From contig NZ_JAQGLA010000017.1 in the NCBI RefSeq assembly GCF_027853915.1, positions 41,668 to 105,667 on the forward strand: DNA of 64,000 nt, given 5' to 3'. The notes below the pieces were generated by a model that was given only the letters and a program-made list of their open reading frames with translations, had not been told where the DNA came from and did no database searches. Below, piece by piece: positions 8,836-18,268 of this stretch. The stretch comes from Saccharopolyspora oryzae (lineage in GTDB: Bacteria; Actinomycetota; Actinomycetes; Mycobacteriales; Pseudonocardiaceae). The position numbers were made by a program, and so were the translations under genes. Within the stretch, counting starts at the first letter, position 1. Every line of letters starts with the position of its first letter.

Positions 8836-10593
8836 ATGCCGCTTTACTCTGAGGCGCTTTACCGGAGCGTCGTGCTGGTGGACGTCGCGCGCTTCACCGA
8901 TGCCCGCCGGACGTTCCACGACCAGGTCGCGGTGCACCGCAGCCTCACCCAGTTGCTGGAGCAGGCGTTCGACGAGTCCGGCATCGAGTGGGGTTCCTGC
9001 GACGTGGAGGACCGCGGTGACGGGAAGATCATCCTGGTACCGCCCGACGTTCCCCAGGTCCGGTTGGCCGACCACCTGGGCCACCGGTTGCTCGCGGGCC
9101 TGCGCAGGCACAACGCGGTGCACTCCGACGCGGCGGCCATGCAGCTGCGGGTCGCGCTGCACGCCGGGCACGTGCGGCTGAGCTCCAACGGCAAGGTCAG
9201 CCCGGCGATCAACTTCGCGGCCCGCATCCTGGACGCACCTGACGCGAAGGCTTGGTTGGCGCAGACGCGGAGCGCGCTGGCCCTGATCGCCTCGGAGGAG
9301 TTCTTCCGGGACGTGATCCAGCACGAGGCCGCCGAACCCGAGTCGTTCCAGCAGATCTCGGTGGTGGTGAAGGAAACCAGCGCCGTCGCGTGGTTGCGGC
9401 TGCTCGGGGCGGCGATCAGGGTGTCCGAACCGGAACCGGAAGAGGTGCTCGAGCTGCTTCCGCCCGGTGTGCTGGAAGAACTCCGCGATCCGCTCGACGA
9501 GCTCGTCGTCTCGCAACTGCCGACGCTGCTGCACCGAGCTGCGGGGCCGGGTGTTCCACCGCCGCCGCCTGGTTCGACGCCCTGGGGCGTCCTCGAGCAC
9601 TTGGCCGATGTCAACGCGGGCCCGGACGGGTTCCCGCCGGCGCTGGCGTTCGTCGAGCTCCTGGCGCGCCAGGTCGGAGACCGCGCGGTGCGCGCCAAGC
9701 TGGAGGGTTGGAGCAGCGCGCAGGCCCGGCGCCTCCAGCTCGACGCCGAACTCGCGGAATTCCGCGCGGCGCACGCGGATCCGGTAGTCGCCGACACGCG
9801 GTTGCACCTGATGATCGTGATCCAGCACGACGGGATCGATCCCGAGTTGTTCGTGCTCTCCCACTGGCGGCAGGACGATCCGGAGGAGTGGCCACCCGCG
9901 CGGGGGCGCAGCCGGACGGTCCGGGTGCACGAGATCGAGCGGCACGTCGACGAACTGGTCGTCGAGGCGGAGCGGGCGTGGCGCGGGCATTCCGGCGCGG
10001 TGGCGCTGGAGGTCGTGCTGCCGCGGGCGCTGCTGAACCTGCCGGTCCACCAGTGGCACAAGGAGCACGACTCCGGTATCCCGCGCCCGCTGTGCATGGA
10101 TTATCCGATCGTGGTGCGCTCTTTGGAGCGGATGATGTCCGACCACTGGCACCGGGTGTGGAACCTGCGGTGGCAGATGATGCGCGAAGATCCGCGGAGC
10201 GCGGAGGTGCACTACGCCAGCACTGCGAATCCGGACAGCCCGCACGCCATCGAGGCCGCGCTGGGGCAGCAACCGCAATGCGCGGCGATCGTGCTCGCCG
10301 CTGCGCCGTCGCGCGAACCCAGCCGGGGTGATCAGTTGATGTCCGCGCTGCGGGCGGGATTGCCCGCGGTGTTCTGGCATCGCACCGATGCGGAGCCCGA
10401 ACGGGTGCGGGAGATCGTGGAAAGGCTGGTGGAGGAAGGCGGTTTGGGCGAGCTGCCGACCCGGACGCAGGCCGTCCGGCGGGACGCGCACCTCGATTCA
10501 CCGGCGCGATTCGACGTCAAGGTAGTGCAAGAACTGGTGGTCATGTGGGATGATCCAGCTCGATTGGTGAATCCCGAAGAGCTCGCGGGCTAG
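8836..10593 (+). CDS. VMAP-like protein with N-terminal nucleotidyl-cyclase-like domain (vWA-MoxR conflict system)
   Basis: 585-residue protein. The N-terminal about 180 residues resemble a class III nucleotidyl cyclase/diguanylate-cyclase-like fold (VVLVDVARFTDARR, the EDRGDGKI motif, then ALHAGHVR), as seen in the first genes of actinobacterial MoxR-vWA ternary systems. A middle helical part and a C-terminal region (about 290-585) match the VMAP (vWA-MoxR-associated protein) pattern of a large domain ending in beta-strands. The canonical cyclase metal-binding aspartates are only partly recognisable, so catalysis is doubtful. ATG 8836 has GGGAGGGGG upstream. It is first in a tight three-gene unit with the MoxR ATPase (19-base gap) and the vWA/TPR giant. 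By family knowledge these are NTP-driven conflict systems; the effector and trigger are unknown. Confidence 0.65.
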   Translation: MPLYSEALYRSVVLVDVARFTDARRTFHDQVAVHRSLTQLLEQAFDESGIEWGSCDVEDRGDGKIILVPPDVPQVRLADHLGHRLLAGLRRHNAVHSDAAAMQLRVALHAGHVRLSSNGKVSPAINFAARILDAPDAKAWLAQTRSALALIASEEFFRDVIQHEAAEPESFQQISVVVKETSAVAWLRLLGAAIRVSEPEPEEVLELLPPGVLEELRDPLDELVVSQLPTLLHRAAGPGVPPPPPGSTPWGVLEHLADVNAGPDGFPPALAFVELLARQVGDRAVRAKLEGWSSAQARRLQLDAELAEFRAAHADPVVADTRLHLMIVIQHDGIDPELFVLSHWRQDDPEEWPPARGRSRTVRVHEIERHVDELVVEAERAWRGHSGAVALEVVLPRALLNLPVHQWHKEHDSGIPRPLCMDYPIVVRSLERMMSDHWHRVWNLRWQMMREDPRSAEVHYASTANPDSPHAIEAALGQQPQCAAIVLAAAPSREPSRGDQLMSALRAGLPAVFWHRTDAEPERVREIVERLVEEGGLGELPTRTQAVRRDAHLDSPARFDVKVVQELVVMWDDPARLVNPEELAG

Positions 10594-10612
10594 GCCGGGA
10601 GGGACACCGCGG

Positions 10613-11722
10613 ATGAGCATCGACGAGCGTTCGAACGGCGACGCGTCGCGAGAGCGGTTGGCGGGATTCGGAACGCCCGACTGGTGGATCTACCGGGGCA
10701 CCGGTCGGCCGCTGCGCGACGTCCGGTTGACCGATCTCCTCCCGGATCCGCCGCCCTGGCGGAACTTCCGCGGTGGCCCGGTGCCCGAGCGGTACGTGCC
10801 GCCGCCGGACGACGGCGAGGCCCAACGCCGGTTGGGCGCGGAATCGCACCTGTCCGAACGGGACGTCGATCCGCACGAGGTCGACATGGTCAACTCGGCG
10901 CTGTACTTGCGCCGCCCGCTGCTGGTCACCGGTCGCCCCGGCACCGGGAAGTCCAGCCTGGCCTTCAGGATCGCGCGGGAACTGGGCTTGGGGCGGGTGC
11001 TCAGGTGGCCGATCACCAGTCGCACCACGCTGAAATCCGGTCTGTACGCCTACGACGCGATAGGTCGGGCGCAAGCGGCCGCGACGCGGCAGGCGATGGT
11101 CCGCTGGGGTGCCGACGCCGAGCCGCCGACCGCGGAACCGCCGGTGGGCGAGTTCGTGCGGTTGGGCCCGTTGGGCACGGCGTTCCTGCCTGCGGAGCTG
11201 CCCCGGGTGCTGCTGATCGACGAGCTCGACAAGAGCGAGGTGGACCTCCCCAACGACCTGCTGAGCATCTTCGAGGACGGCGAGTTCACCATCCCGGAGC
11301 TGGAGCGGATGCGGGACCGCTCGCCGGAGGTGACCGTGCTGGCCGACGATCCCGGCACCGCGGCCACCGTGGCAGACGGTCGGGTGAGGTGCCGCGCGTT
11401 CCCGGTCGTGGTGATCACCAGCAACGGCGAGCGGGAGTTCCCGGAAGCATTCCTGCGCCGCTGCCTGCGGTTGACGATCCGGGAACCGGACGCGGAGCAG
11501 CTCGCCGCGATGGTGGCCGCGCACCTGACCGGGACCGGGGACGAGCAGCGGCAGCGGATGATCCAGGAGTTCCTCGACCGCGGGGCCGATGGTGGCGGAC
11601 TGCCCGCCGACAAGCTGCTGGACGCGCTGTACCTGGTGACTTCGGGAACCTACCGCGACGACGACGAGTCGTGGTCGCGGTTGCGGGACGCGCTGTGGCG
11701 ACAACTCACCTCGGTAACGTGA
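10613..11722 (+). CDS. MoxR-family AAA+ ATPase
   Basis: 369-residue AAA+ ATPase. Walker A is TGRPGTGKSS (about residues 106-115), Walker B is VLLIDELDKS (about 200-209), the sensor-1 asparagine is in VVVITSNGERE, and an arginine-rich stretch FLRRCLRL follows. MoxR ATPases act as chaperones that activate partner proteins containing vWA domains; the partner here is the next gene, which carries one. ATG 10613 has GGGAGGG upstream. It ends one base before the next GTG start, so translation is probably coupled. Confidence 0.85.
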   Translation: MSIDERSNGDASRERLAGFGTPDWWIYRGTGRPLRDVRLTDLLPDPPPWRNFRGGPVPERYVPPPDDGEAQRRLGAESHLSERDVDPHEVDMVNSALYLRRPLLVTGRPGTGKSSLAFRIARELGLGRVLRWPITSRTTLKSGLYAYDAIGRAQAAATRQAMVRWGADAEPPTAEPPVGEFVRLGPLGTAFLPAELPRVLLIDELDKSEVDLPNDLLSIFEDGEFTIPELERMRDRSPEVTVLADDPGTAATVADGRVRCRAFPVVVITSNGEREFPEAFLRRCLRLTIREPDAEQLAAMVAAHLTGTGDEQRQRMIQEFLDRGADGGGLPADKLLDALYLVTSGTYRDDDESWSRLRDALWRQLTSVT

Positions 11723-11723
11723 C

Positions 11724-14700
11724 GTGCGCGGCGGGGATGGCAGTGCGGAGGCCCGCCCGGTCCGGTCGGCGGGGCGGGACGACTCCGCGTCTCCGCTCGG
11801 GACGGGCGACCTGGGGTGGGCCGAAGTCGCCGACGCGCTCTGGCTGACCGCCGCCACCCAGTCGGCGTGGGGACGGCACCGGAGTAACGGCGCGCCGCGG
11901 GAACCCGACGAGGAAGGTGGAGCGGATTCCCCGCAGGACATCGAGGAATCCGACCGGCCGGGCGAGGACGACCGGGAACCATCCGAACTCCCGTCGAACG
12001 ATGCCCGGGATCCTGAGCAGGACGCCGGTCCGGAGCCGGAGGACGCAGTCCCCGCGATCGGCACGTCGGTCCAGGCGTCGGAATCGGCGGAACCCGTTGG
12101 GATCGTGGGGGATTCGTCGCCGCCGGTGGTGCGCCGCGCGGCTGCCGGTCCGAACGTCTTCCGGGCGCTCCGGCCGTTCAAGCGCAGGATGTCGTCGCCG
12201 CACGACGAGGACGCACTCCTCGACGAGGACGCGACCGCGGAACGCGCGGTCGAGGACGGGCTGTGGTTGCCGATGACCCGACCGGGCACGACGCGCTGGC
12301 TCGACCTGACGCTGGTCGTGGACACCAATCCGTCGATGGCGCTGTGGCGGGCGAAGATCGACGCGTTCACCAAGTCCCTGGAGCGGCTCGGCGCCTTCCG
12401 GTCGATCCAGCGCCGGATGCTCGACACCTCCGAAGCACCGCAGTTGCGCGGGGGAACGGCTGATGCCCCGGTCCGCAGCCCGGCGGAGCTGAACGACCCG
12501 TCCGGACGGCGGGTCGTCCTGGTCCTGACCGACGGCGTCGGCGCCGGTTGGCGGCGGGGTTCCATCACGCCGTTGCTCGCGCAGTGGGGCGATTCGATGT
12601 CGGTCGCGGTCGCCCACCTGCTGCCGCAGCGGCTCTGGCGACGCGGTGGATTGCACGCGCAGCGCGCGAAGCTGACGACGCCCCGCGCGGTGGCGCCGAA
12701 CCGGCAGTGGCAGGTGGAGCTGCCCGACGCCTGGCTGGACCCCGACCCGAGTCCGCCGGCCGGTGCGGTCGCGGTGCCGGTGCTGGAGCTGGAAACGCGG
12801 TGGCTCTCCCGGTGGGCGCAGCTGGTCGCGGGGCAGCGCGGGCGGTCCGCGGACGCGGTGGTGCTGCTCGCCGGTGACCGCCAGCCGCAGCCCCGGGAGG
12901 ACGAGGTGCCCGCTCCGGGCAGCGGTCGTGGCCGGTCGCCTCGGCAGCGGGTCATGAACTTCCTGAGCACGGCCTCGCCGCCGGCCTTCCGGCTCGCGAC
13001 GTTGCTGGCCGCGGTCCCGGTGAGCGTGCCGGTCGCGCGGGCGATCCAGACCGAGCTGGTGCCCGGATCCGGACCGGACGACCTGGCCGAGGTGCTCACC
13101 AGCGACCTGCTGCGGCCCGTCGACGAAGCCGCTGCGGGAGGCTGGGACAACACCACCTTCGCCTTCGACCAGCCGGTCCGCGAAGTCCTGCTCAGCGGTG
13201 CGCGACGTTCGGAGACCGCGCACGTGCTGCGCCTGGTCGCCGCCGGGTTCGGCGACCGCGTGGCCGGTGTCGGACGTGTTCGCGATGCGCTCGCCGATCC
13301 GGATCTCCCGCCGTCGCCGGAGGGAGGTCTCGAGATCGAGCGCTCCGTGATGCGCGCCCTGTCCGGGCCTTACCTCGCGCGCGCGAAGAAGATGGATCGA
13401 CTGCTCGAGCCGGAGGACGCCGCTCGACAAGTCACACTTTCGGAGGAAGATCGCTTCAGTTCCACGACCTCGGAGACCGATGAAACCGTGAGTCCCGCAG
13501 AAACGACGGCGAGTGGAAACATGTCTGGTCAGAGCACTGGTTCAGCGAATCCCCCGCAGCAGTCGACCGACTCGCCGGAAACGTTGCGGGTGGTTCCGTT
13601 CGAGCCCCGTGCGGACGCGGTCGGCGCCGAGGAGGACCCGTCCAGCCCACCGTCCACTGTGGTGGCTCGCATCCTCCGCGAGCGGCGCGCGGACGACGTC
13701 CCGCCGATCTGGGGCGACGTGCCGCCGCGGAACCCGATCTTCACCGGCCGCGAGGAACCCCTCGCGCAGCTGGAAGGCCGGCTCAAGGACGGCGGCACCA
13801 CCGCCATCCTGCCCTCGACGCTGCACGGCATGAGCGGGATCGGCAAGACCCAGATCGCCGTCGAGCACATCTACCGTCACCTCGCGGACTACGACCTGGT
13901 GTGGTGGGTGCAGGCCGGGCAGCCTGCGCAGATCCGCGCCGGGCTGACCGAACTGGCCCAGGCGCTGCAGCTGCCGGGCAGTTCGGAAGCGCACACCGCG
14001 GTGCCCGCCGTGCGCGAAGCGCTGCGCCGGGGCTATCCGATCCGCCGCTGGCTGCTGGTGTTCGACGCGGCGGAGAGCCCGGAGGACGTGCGCCCGTTCT
14101 TCCCCGCCAACGGGCCGGGCGACATCATCATCACCTCGCGCAACCCCGATTGGGCCGAAGTGGCCCGTCCCCTGGAGGTCACGCTGTTCGAGAGGTCCGA
14201 GAGCAAGGCGTTGCTGCGCAGCCGCGGCCCCGAGATCACCGAGGAGGAATCCGACGCCCTCGCTGAGAAGCTCGGTGACCTGCCGCTGGCGATCGCGCAA
14301 GCAGCCGCCTGGCGGGCGGAGACCGGGATGCCGGTCAGCGAGTACCTCCGCGTGTTCGACGAGAAGGTGGCCGAGATCCTCGACGTGTCGGCGCCCAACG
14401 ACTACGAGGTGTCGCTGGCAGCGGCGTGGAACGTCTCGCTGGAAGAGCTGGAGGAGCGCAACCCCGCAGCCCACCAGCTGCTGCAGGTGTGCGCGTTCTT
14501 CGCGCCGGAGCCGATCTCCCGCAGCCTGTTCACGGGTCTGCGGGGCACGTCGATCGCGCCGGAGCTCGACGCCGCGCTGCGCGACCCGCTCCGGCTCGGC
14601 CGGGCCATCCGCGACATCAACCGGTTCGGCCTGGCCAAGATCGACCACCGCAACGACACCCTGCAGCTGCACCGCCTGGTCCAACTGGTCGTGCGCGACC

Positions 14701-16181
14701 GCATGTCCCCGCAGCGCCGAGCGGACATGCGCCACGGCGCGCACCTGCTGCTGGCGAACATGGACCCGGGCGACCCGGCGGACGCCGTGCAGTGGCCCCG
14801 GTTCCAGGCGATCCTGCCGCACGCGACCGCGTCGAACGCGCTGAACTGCGACGACCCCTGGGTCCGCCAGCTGGTCATCGACCTCATGGAGTACCTGTTC
14901 TCCTGGGGCGACCACAACGAAGCTGCCGCACTGGGCAAGCAGGTGCTCGAAGTGTGGTCGGAGAAGTGGGAGGAAACCGACCCCCAACTGCTCCAGGTGG
15001 CCGGGAAGCTGGGGCCGTACCTGTGCGTCCTCGGCCGCTACCAGGAAGCCGCCGAGCTCAACGCGCGAACGCTGGCACTGCGCCGGCAGATCTCCGGCGA
15101 GAACAGCGAGGACACGCTCGGCGCGGAGCTCAGCGTCGCGTTCGACCTGAAGGCCAAGGGCGAGTACCTGCAGGCCCGCGAGCTGAACGAAGAGGTCTAC
15201 CGCAAGGCGAAGGCGCTGTACGGCCAGGACGACCCGGTCACGCTGGGCGCCGCGCACGACCTCGCGGTCACGCTTCGACTGCTCGGGGACTACAAGCGGG
15301 CGCGGGATCTGGGCGAGGAAACCGCCCGCCGGCAGGGCGAGGTCCGGGGAGTCGACAGCCCGCAAGCGCTGAACGCGCTGGGCGGTCTCATCCTGGACCG
15401 GCTGGAGCTGGGTGACTACGCGTGGGCGCACGGCGAGCTGGAGCGGCTGTTCGAGCGCTGCCGGAAGCTCTTCGGCGAGGACAAGGCGATCACCCTGTAC
15501 CGCCAGCACCGGTTGGCGATCGCGGCCAGGAAGAACGGTGACCACCAGACGGCTTTCGAGCTGTCCGGGCAGGCGCTGGAGTTCTACCGGTTCCGCTACG
15601 GGGCCGATCACCCGAGCACCCTGGGCTGCGCGATCTCGCACTCCATCGACCTGCGGCAGGCCAGCGAGCTGCGGGCAGCGCGCGCGCTCGGCGAAGACAC
15701 CTTCGACCGGTACCGCCGCAGCCTGGGGGAGAACCACCCGCACACCTTGTCCGCCGCCATCGACCTGGCGGTGACGCTGCGGCTGCTCGGCGATGTCAGC
15801 AGCGCCCGGCAGCTCGACGAACGCTCCTTCGAGCAGTTCCGCGCGAAGTTCGGCCCGGACCAGCCGCACGGGCTGATCGCGATGATCAACCTGGCCAGCG
15901 ATGTGGCAGCGCTGGGAGATTTCGAGACCGCCCTGGAACTGGGCACCGAGGCGGCGCAACGCATGGAGGGCGTGTTCGGCGCGGAACACCCCACGACCAT
16001 CGCGGCGAACCACAACCTCGCCCTGGACCTGCGCAGTGCGGGTGAGAACGAGATCGCGGAGGCCAAGCACGTCGAGGTCCTGACCCGCTACCGACGGGCG
16101 CTGGGGGAGGCGCACCCGACGGTGGTGGCTGCTGCGCAGAACGTCCGGGCCAACTGCGACATCGACCCGATGCCGCTGTGA
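11724..16181 (+). CDS. Giant vWA (SAV_2336-like) / NB-ARC / TPR protein, FxsT-like
   Basis: 1485-residue cytoplasmic protein. After an acidic, low-complexity N-terminus (about 1-180) comes a vWA-like module (about 181-420) with LVVDTNPSMA replacing the MIDAS DxSxS and the later LVLTDGVGAGW. From about 670 there is an NB-ARC STAND ATPase: FTGREEPLAQLE, P-loop GMSGIGKTQ (about 702-710), then WLLVFDAAES. From about 1060 to 1480 are roughly 9-10 tetratricopeptide repeats. This resembles the FxSxx-COOH-system TPR protein FxsT, here fused to a SAV_2336-type vWA. Family knowledge: such STAND proteins sense a trigger through the repeats and signal by oligomerising. The GTG start abuts the MoxR stop. 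It is convergent with the HExxH hydroxylase gene (10-base gap), tying the conflict genes to the peptide-modification genes. Confidence 0.75.
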   Translation: MRGGDGSAEARPVRSAGRDDSASPLGTGDLGWAEVADALWLTAATQSAWGRHRSNGAPREPDEEGGADSPQDIEESDRPGEDDREPSELPSNDARDPEQDAGPEPEDAVPAIGTSVQASESAEPVGIVGDSSPPVVRRAAAGPNVFRALRPFKRRMSSPHDEDALLDEDATAERAVEDGLWLPMTRPGTTRWLDLTLVVDTNPSMALWRAKIDAFTKSLERLGAFRSIQRRMLDTSEAPQLRGGTADAPVRSPAELNDPSGRRVVLVLTDGVGAGWRRGSITPLLAQWGDSMSVAVAHLLPQRLWRRGGLHAQRAKLTTPRAVAPNRQWQVELPDAWLDPDPSPPAGAVAVPVLELETRWLSRWAQLVAGQRGRSADAVVLLAGDRQPQPREDEVPAPGSGRGRSPRQRVMNFLSTASPPAFRLATLLAAVPVSVPVARAIQTELVPGSGPDDLAEVLTSDLLRPVDEAAAGGWDNTTFAFDQPVREVLLSGARRSETAHVLRLVAAGFGDRVAGVGRVRDALADPDLPPSPEGGLEIERSVMRALSGPYLARAKKMDRLLEPEDAARQVTLSEEDRFSSTTSETDETVSPAETTASGNMSGQSTGSANPPQQSTDSPETLRVVPFEPRADAVGAEEDPSSPPSTVVARILRERRADDVPPIWGDVPPRNPIFTGREEPLAQLEGRLKDGGTTAILPSTLHGMSGIGKTQIAVEHIYRHLADYDLVWWVQAGQPAQIRAGLTELAQALQLPGSSEAHTAVPAVREALRRGYPIRRWLLVFDAAESPEDVRPFFPANGPGDIIITSRNPDWAEVARPLEVTLFERSESKALLRSRGPEITEEESDALAEKLGDLPLAIAQAAAWRAETGMPVSEYLRVFDEKVAEILDVSAPNDYEVSLAAAWNVSLEELEERNPAAHQLLQVCAFFAPEPISRSLFTGLRGTSIAPELDAALRDPLRLGRAIRDINRFGLAKIDHRNDTLQLHRLVQLVVRDRMSPQRRADMRHGAHLLLANMDPGDPADAVQWPRFQAILPHATASNALNCDDPWVRQLVIDLMEYLFSWGDHNEAAALGKQVLEVWSEKWEETDPQLLQVAGKLGPYLCVLGRYQEAAELNARTLALRRQISGENSEDTLGAELSVAFDLKAKGEYLQARELNEEVYRKAKALYGQDDPVTLGAAHDLAVTLRLLGDYKRARDLGEETARRQGEVRGVDSPQALNALGGLILDRLELGDYAWAHGELERLFERCRKLFGEDKAITLYRQHRLAIAARKNGDHQTAFELSGQALEFYRFRYGADHPSTLGCAISHSIDLRQASELRAARALGEDTFDRYRRSLGENHPHTLSAAIDLAVTLRLLGDVSSARQLDERSFEQFRAKFGPDQPHGLIAMINLASDVAALGDFETALELGTEAAQRMEGVFGAEHPTTIAANHNLALDLRSAGENEIAEAKHVEVLTRYRRALGEAHPTVVAAAQNVRANCDIDPMPL

Positions 16182-16191
16182 GGAGGCCGGG

Positions 16192-18009
16192 TCAGGGCAG
16201 GAAACGCCCGATCCAATCGGCGAGTTCGTCCGGCGCGACAGCGTTCGCCGCGCTGGTTCGAATCCGTCGGTGCACCGCTCGAACCAACTCGGGGCAGGTC
16301 AGCAGCGCTCGAGCGGGCGCTTGCGCGCCGAGTCCGGACAGCGCGAGTCCCAGCCCGGTCCAGGAGGCAGGGCGGCCGGGGTCCGCGTCCAGCTCCGTCC
16401 GGTAGCCGCGCGCGGCTTCGGTGAGCTGACCGCGCGCGTAAGCCAGATCCGCCGGCGTGGCATCGGGGACTGCCGACCACGATGCGGAATCGGCTGATTC
16501 GACGAAGCTGAGCCGGACCAGGTCGAGCCGCGCCTGGGACCAGGAACCGTCCGAGACGGGAGTGGGTGTTCGGCCGTCGGCCACGCGGACTCCGGCCAGC
16601 CGCTGGCGACCGGCCAGCCAGGCTTCCGACACCGCTCGGACGGTGTCCGGATCGGGGCGGACGTGCCGGATCCGCCAGCCCGCGCGGTGATCCGCGATGA
16701 GCGCGACGGCCTGCTCCGCCAGGTCGGCGGGCACCGGTTCGTCCTGCCAGGGGCCGAGTTCGGCGGCGATGCCCTCGACGAACCGGTGTCCCGCGGTGGT
16801 CAGGGCCGGATCGTCCCGCAGTGCCTGGAGGGTGTCCCAGGTCCCGGCGCGCCAGTACGCGAACTCGAATGCGGCTCGCCGGTCGGAGCCGCGCTGCGCC
16901 AGTGCTCGCCAGAACATCGTCACGCCGAAGAACGCGTAGACGCCTTGCAGGACGCCGGCGAGCGGGCGCGGATCGTCCCGCCACGGCGTGTGGAAGCGCA
17001 ATCGCGGATCCTTCTCGCGCAACCGGATGAAGTGGAGCAGCCCGCCCAACCGGATGTGCTGGAACTCGTGGACGAGCATGGCCGCGAGCTCGAACCCGTC
17101 GACGGGACGGCTGACGATCGCGCTGCCGAAGGCTTCGCCGGTGGATGCGCTCGGCATGCGGAACGGCACCGCGGGGCGCGGCACCAGCGACTCCAGTCCG
17201 GCGCGCAACGCCGGGGCCATCTCGGGGAGGTGCTCGGTGATCAGGCGCCAGGCATCGGTGATCAGGGCCCGCCAGGTGTCGACCTCGTCGGTGCTGAGCC
17301 GCTGTGGCAGGACTGGTTCGTGCAGGCCGCGATAGGGATCGATGTCGTCCAAGTGGACTGAGAACGACTGGCCGCGGGTGCGGACCGACACGTGCCGCAG
17401 GGGCCACCACCCAGGGGCTTCCGCAGAGCGGTCGTTCGGCAGGCGCACGCAGGTGGATCCGCTGCGGACCTGGACGCGCTCGCCGTCGCTGTGCACGTCG
17501 GCCACCGAGAACGGCTCGTCCGCGGGGAGGCGGGCCATGCCGATGGTCGGGAGGATGGCGCCGCCGTCCCAGACCGGGACCGAGGTCCGGAACGGGAGCC
17601 CGGCGTGGATCGCCGCTGCCGCGGCGAGTGCGTGCACGTGTCCGACGTGCACCCACAGCGGGCAGACGCCGGTGGTCTGGTGGTGGAACAGGCGCGTGGT
17701 GTAGCCGACCCAGCTCCCGGTGTAGGGGTGCGCGAGGATCCGGTCGAGCACCCGGGGTGCTCGTGCTTGGACGCGGGCCAGGATCTCCCAGGCGTCTTCC
17801 GGGGAGGGGAGCGGTTCGCACTGGTCCGGAACCTTGGCGACCACGTCCACCAACCCGCGGAGCAGGAGCAGCCGCCGACTGCGTTCGGCGCGGCGGAACT
17901 GGCGCACCGTGCGGGCCCCGCCGGCAGCGCGGGCGAGTTCGTCGAAGTCCGGCCACGACAGGCGGTGGAGTGCGAAGTCCTCCGGGGCGTTCTCGCTGCC
18001 GACGGGCAC
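16192..18009 (-). CDS. HExxH-motif (aKG-HExxH-type) putative peptide beta-hydroxylase
   Basis: 605-residue protein. The signature VHEFQHIRLGGLLHF (HExxH at about 314-318) sits in a long mostly helical protein, matching the HEXXH-motif peptide-modification family associated with FXSXX-type RiPP loci. Members have been described as 2-oxoglutarate/iron peptide beta-hydroxylases rather than proteases. The C-terminal 100 residues look TPR-like. GTG at 18009 was chosen because AGGAGGG lies five bases before it; longer in-frame starts would run into the precursor gene. It lies 64 bases downstream of the FxsA-like peptide gene on the same strand, the expected precursor-enzyme arrangement. No radical SAM FxsB is present. 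Its substrate is inferred, not shown. Confidence 0.7.
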   Translation of the reverse strand: MPVGSENAPEDFALHRLSWPDFDELARAAGGARTVRQFRRAERSRRLLLLRGLVDVVAKVPDQCEPLPSPEDAWEILARVQARAPRVLDRILAHPYTGSWVGYTTRLFHHQTTGVCPLWVHVGHVHALAAAAAIHAGLPFRTSVPVWDGGAILPTIGMARLPADEPFSVADVHSDGERVQVRSGSTCVRLPNDRSAEAPGWWPLRHVSVRTRGQSFSVHLDDIDPYRGLHEPVLPQRLSTDEVDTWRALITDAWRLITEHLPEMAPALRAGLESLVPRPAVPFRMPSASTGEAFGSAIVSRPVDGFELAAMLVHEFQHIRLGGLLHFIRLREKDPRLRFHTPWRDDPRPLAGVLQGVYAFFGVTMFWRALAQRGSDRRAAFEFAYWRAGTWDTLQALRDDPALTTAGHRFVEGIAAELGPWQDEPVPADLAEQAVALIADHRAGWRIRHVRPDPDTVRAVSEAWLAGRQRLAGVRVADGRTPTPVSDGSWSQARLDLVRLSFVESADSASWSAVPDATPADLAYARGQLTEAARGYRTELDADPGRPASWTGLGLALSGLGAQAPARALLTCPELVRAVHRRIRTSAANAVAPDELADWIGRFLP

Positions 18010-18073
18010 GGCTCCCTCCTTCGGCGGATCGCGGTCGGAACCGAATTGCGCGAGCACGGCGGGAACCGCGGCG

Positions 18074-18268
18074 TCAATCGACCCGTTCGCCGCCTTCGCC
18101 GGGAGGTGACGGGATGACCCCGATGTCCGCGGTTTGCTGCACCACGTGCCGCAACGAGCGGTGCAGCGTCGAATCCTTGAGGGTGCGCAACTCCGGCAGC
18201 GAAATCGCACCGAGGTCGACGAGCTCCGAGGAAATGCCTGGTTCGGCGTTGAGTGAGGAGAAAGTCAT
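18074..18268 (-). CDS. FxsA-like candidate precursor peptide lacking the FxSxx C-terminus
   Basis: 64-residue peptide. The middle segment SELVDLGAISLPELRTLKDS followed by LHRSLRHVV matches the conserved core of FXSXX-COOH peptides (xLVDLxxxSLxxLxxLxxxxLxxxLRRV). The C-terminus, however, is IPSPPGEGGERVD instead of Phe-x-Ser-x-x. ATG 18268 has GAGGGAG about 12 bases upstream. It lies directly before the HExxH hydroxylase and after the DHA2 transporter on the same strand. Inference: it is the substrate of that hydroxylase, with modification perhaps within the GVIPSPPGEGG tail. It could instead be a leader-like partner no longer modified at its end. Confidence 0.6.
   Translation of the reverse strand: MTFSSLNAEPGISSELVDLGAISLPELRTLKDSTLHRSLRHVVQQTADIGVIPSPPGEGGERVD

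Noticed and set aside
10541..13156. 871-codon open frame on the minus strand
   Set aside because: Arg/Ser-rich antisense shadow of the MoxR and vWA genes, whose plus-strand translations show intact family motifs.
13542..16115. 857-codon minus-strand open frame
   Set aside because: Antisense of the NB-ARC/TPR region; composition (Val/Gln/Arg-rich) is a typical GC-bias artefact.
17986..18052. In-frame FGSDR upstream of the hydroxylase start, resembling an FxSxx motif
   Set aside because: It is followed by more coding sequence, not a stop, and lies outside the better-supported GTG start; FXSXX requires a C-terminal position.
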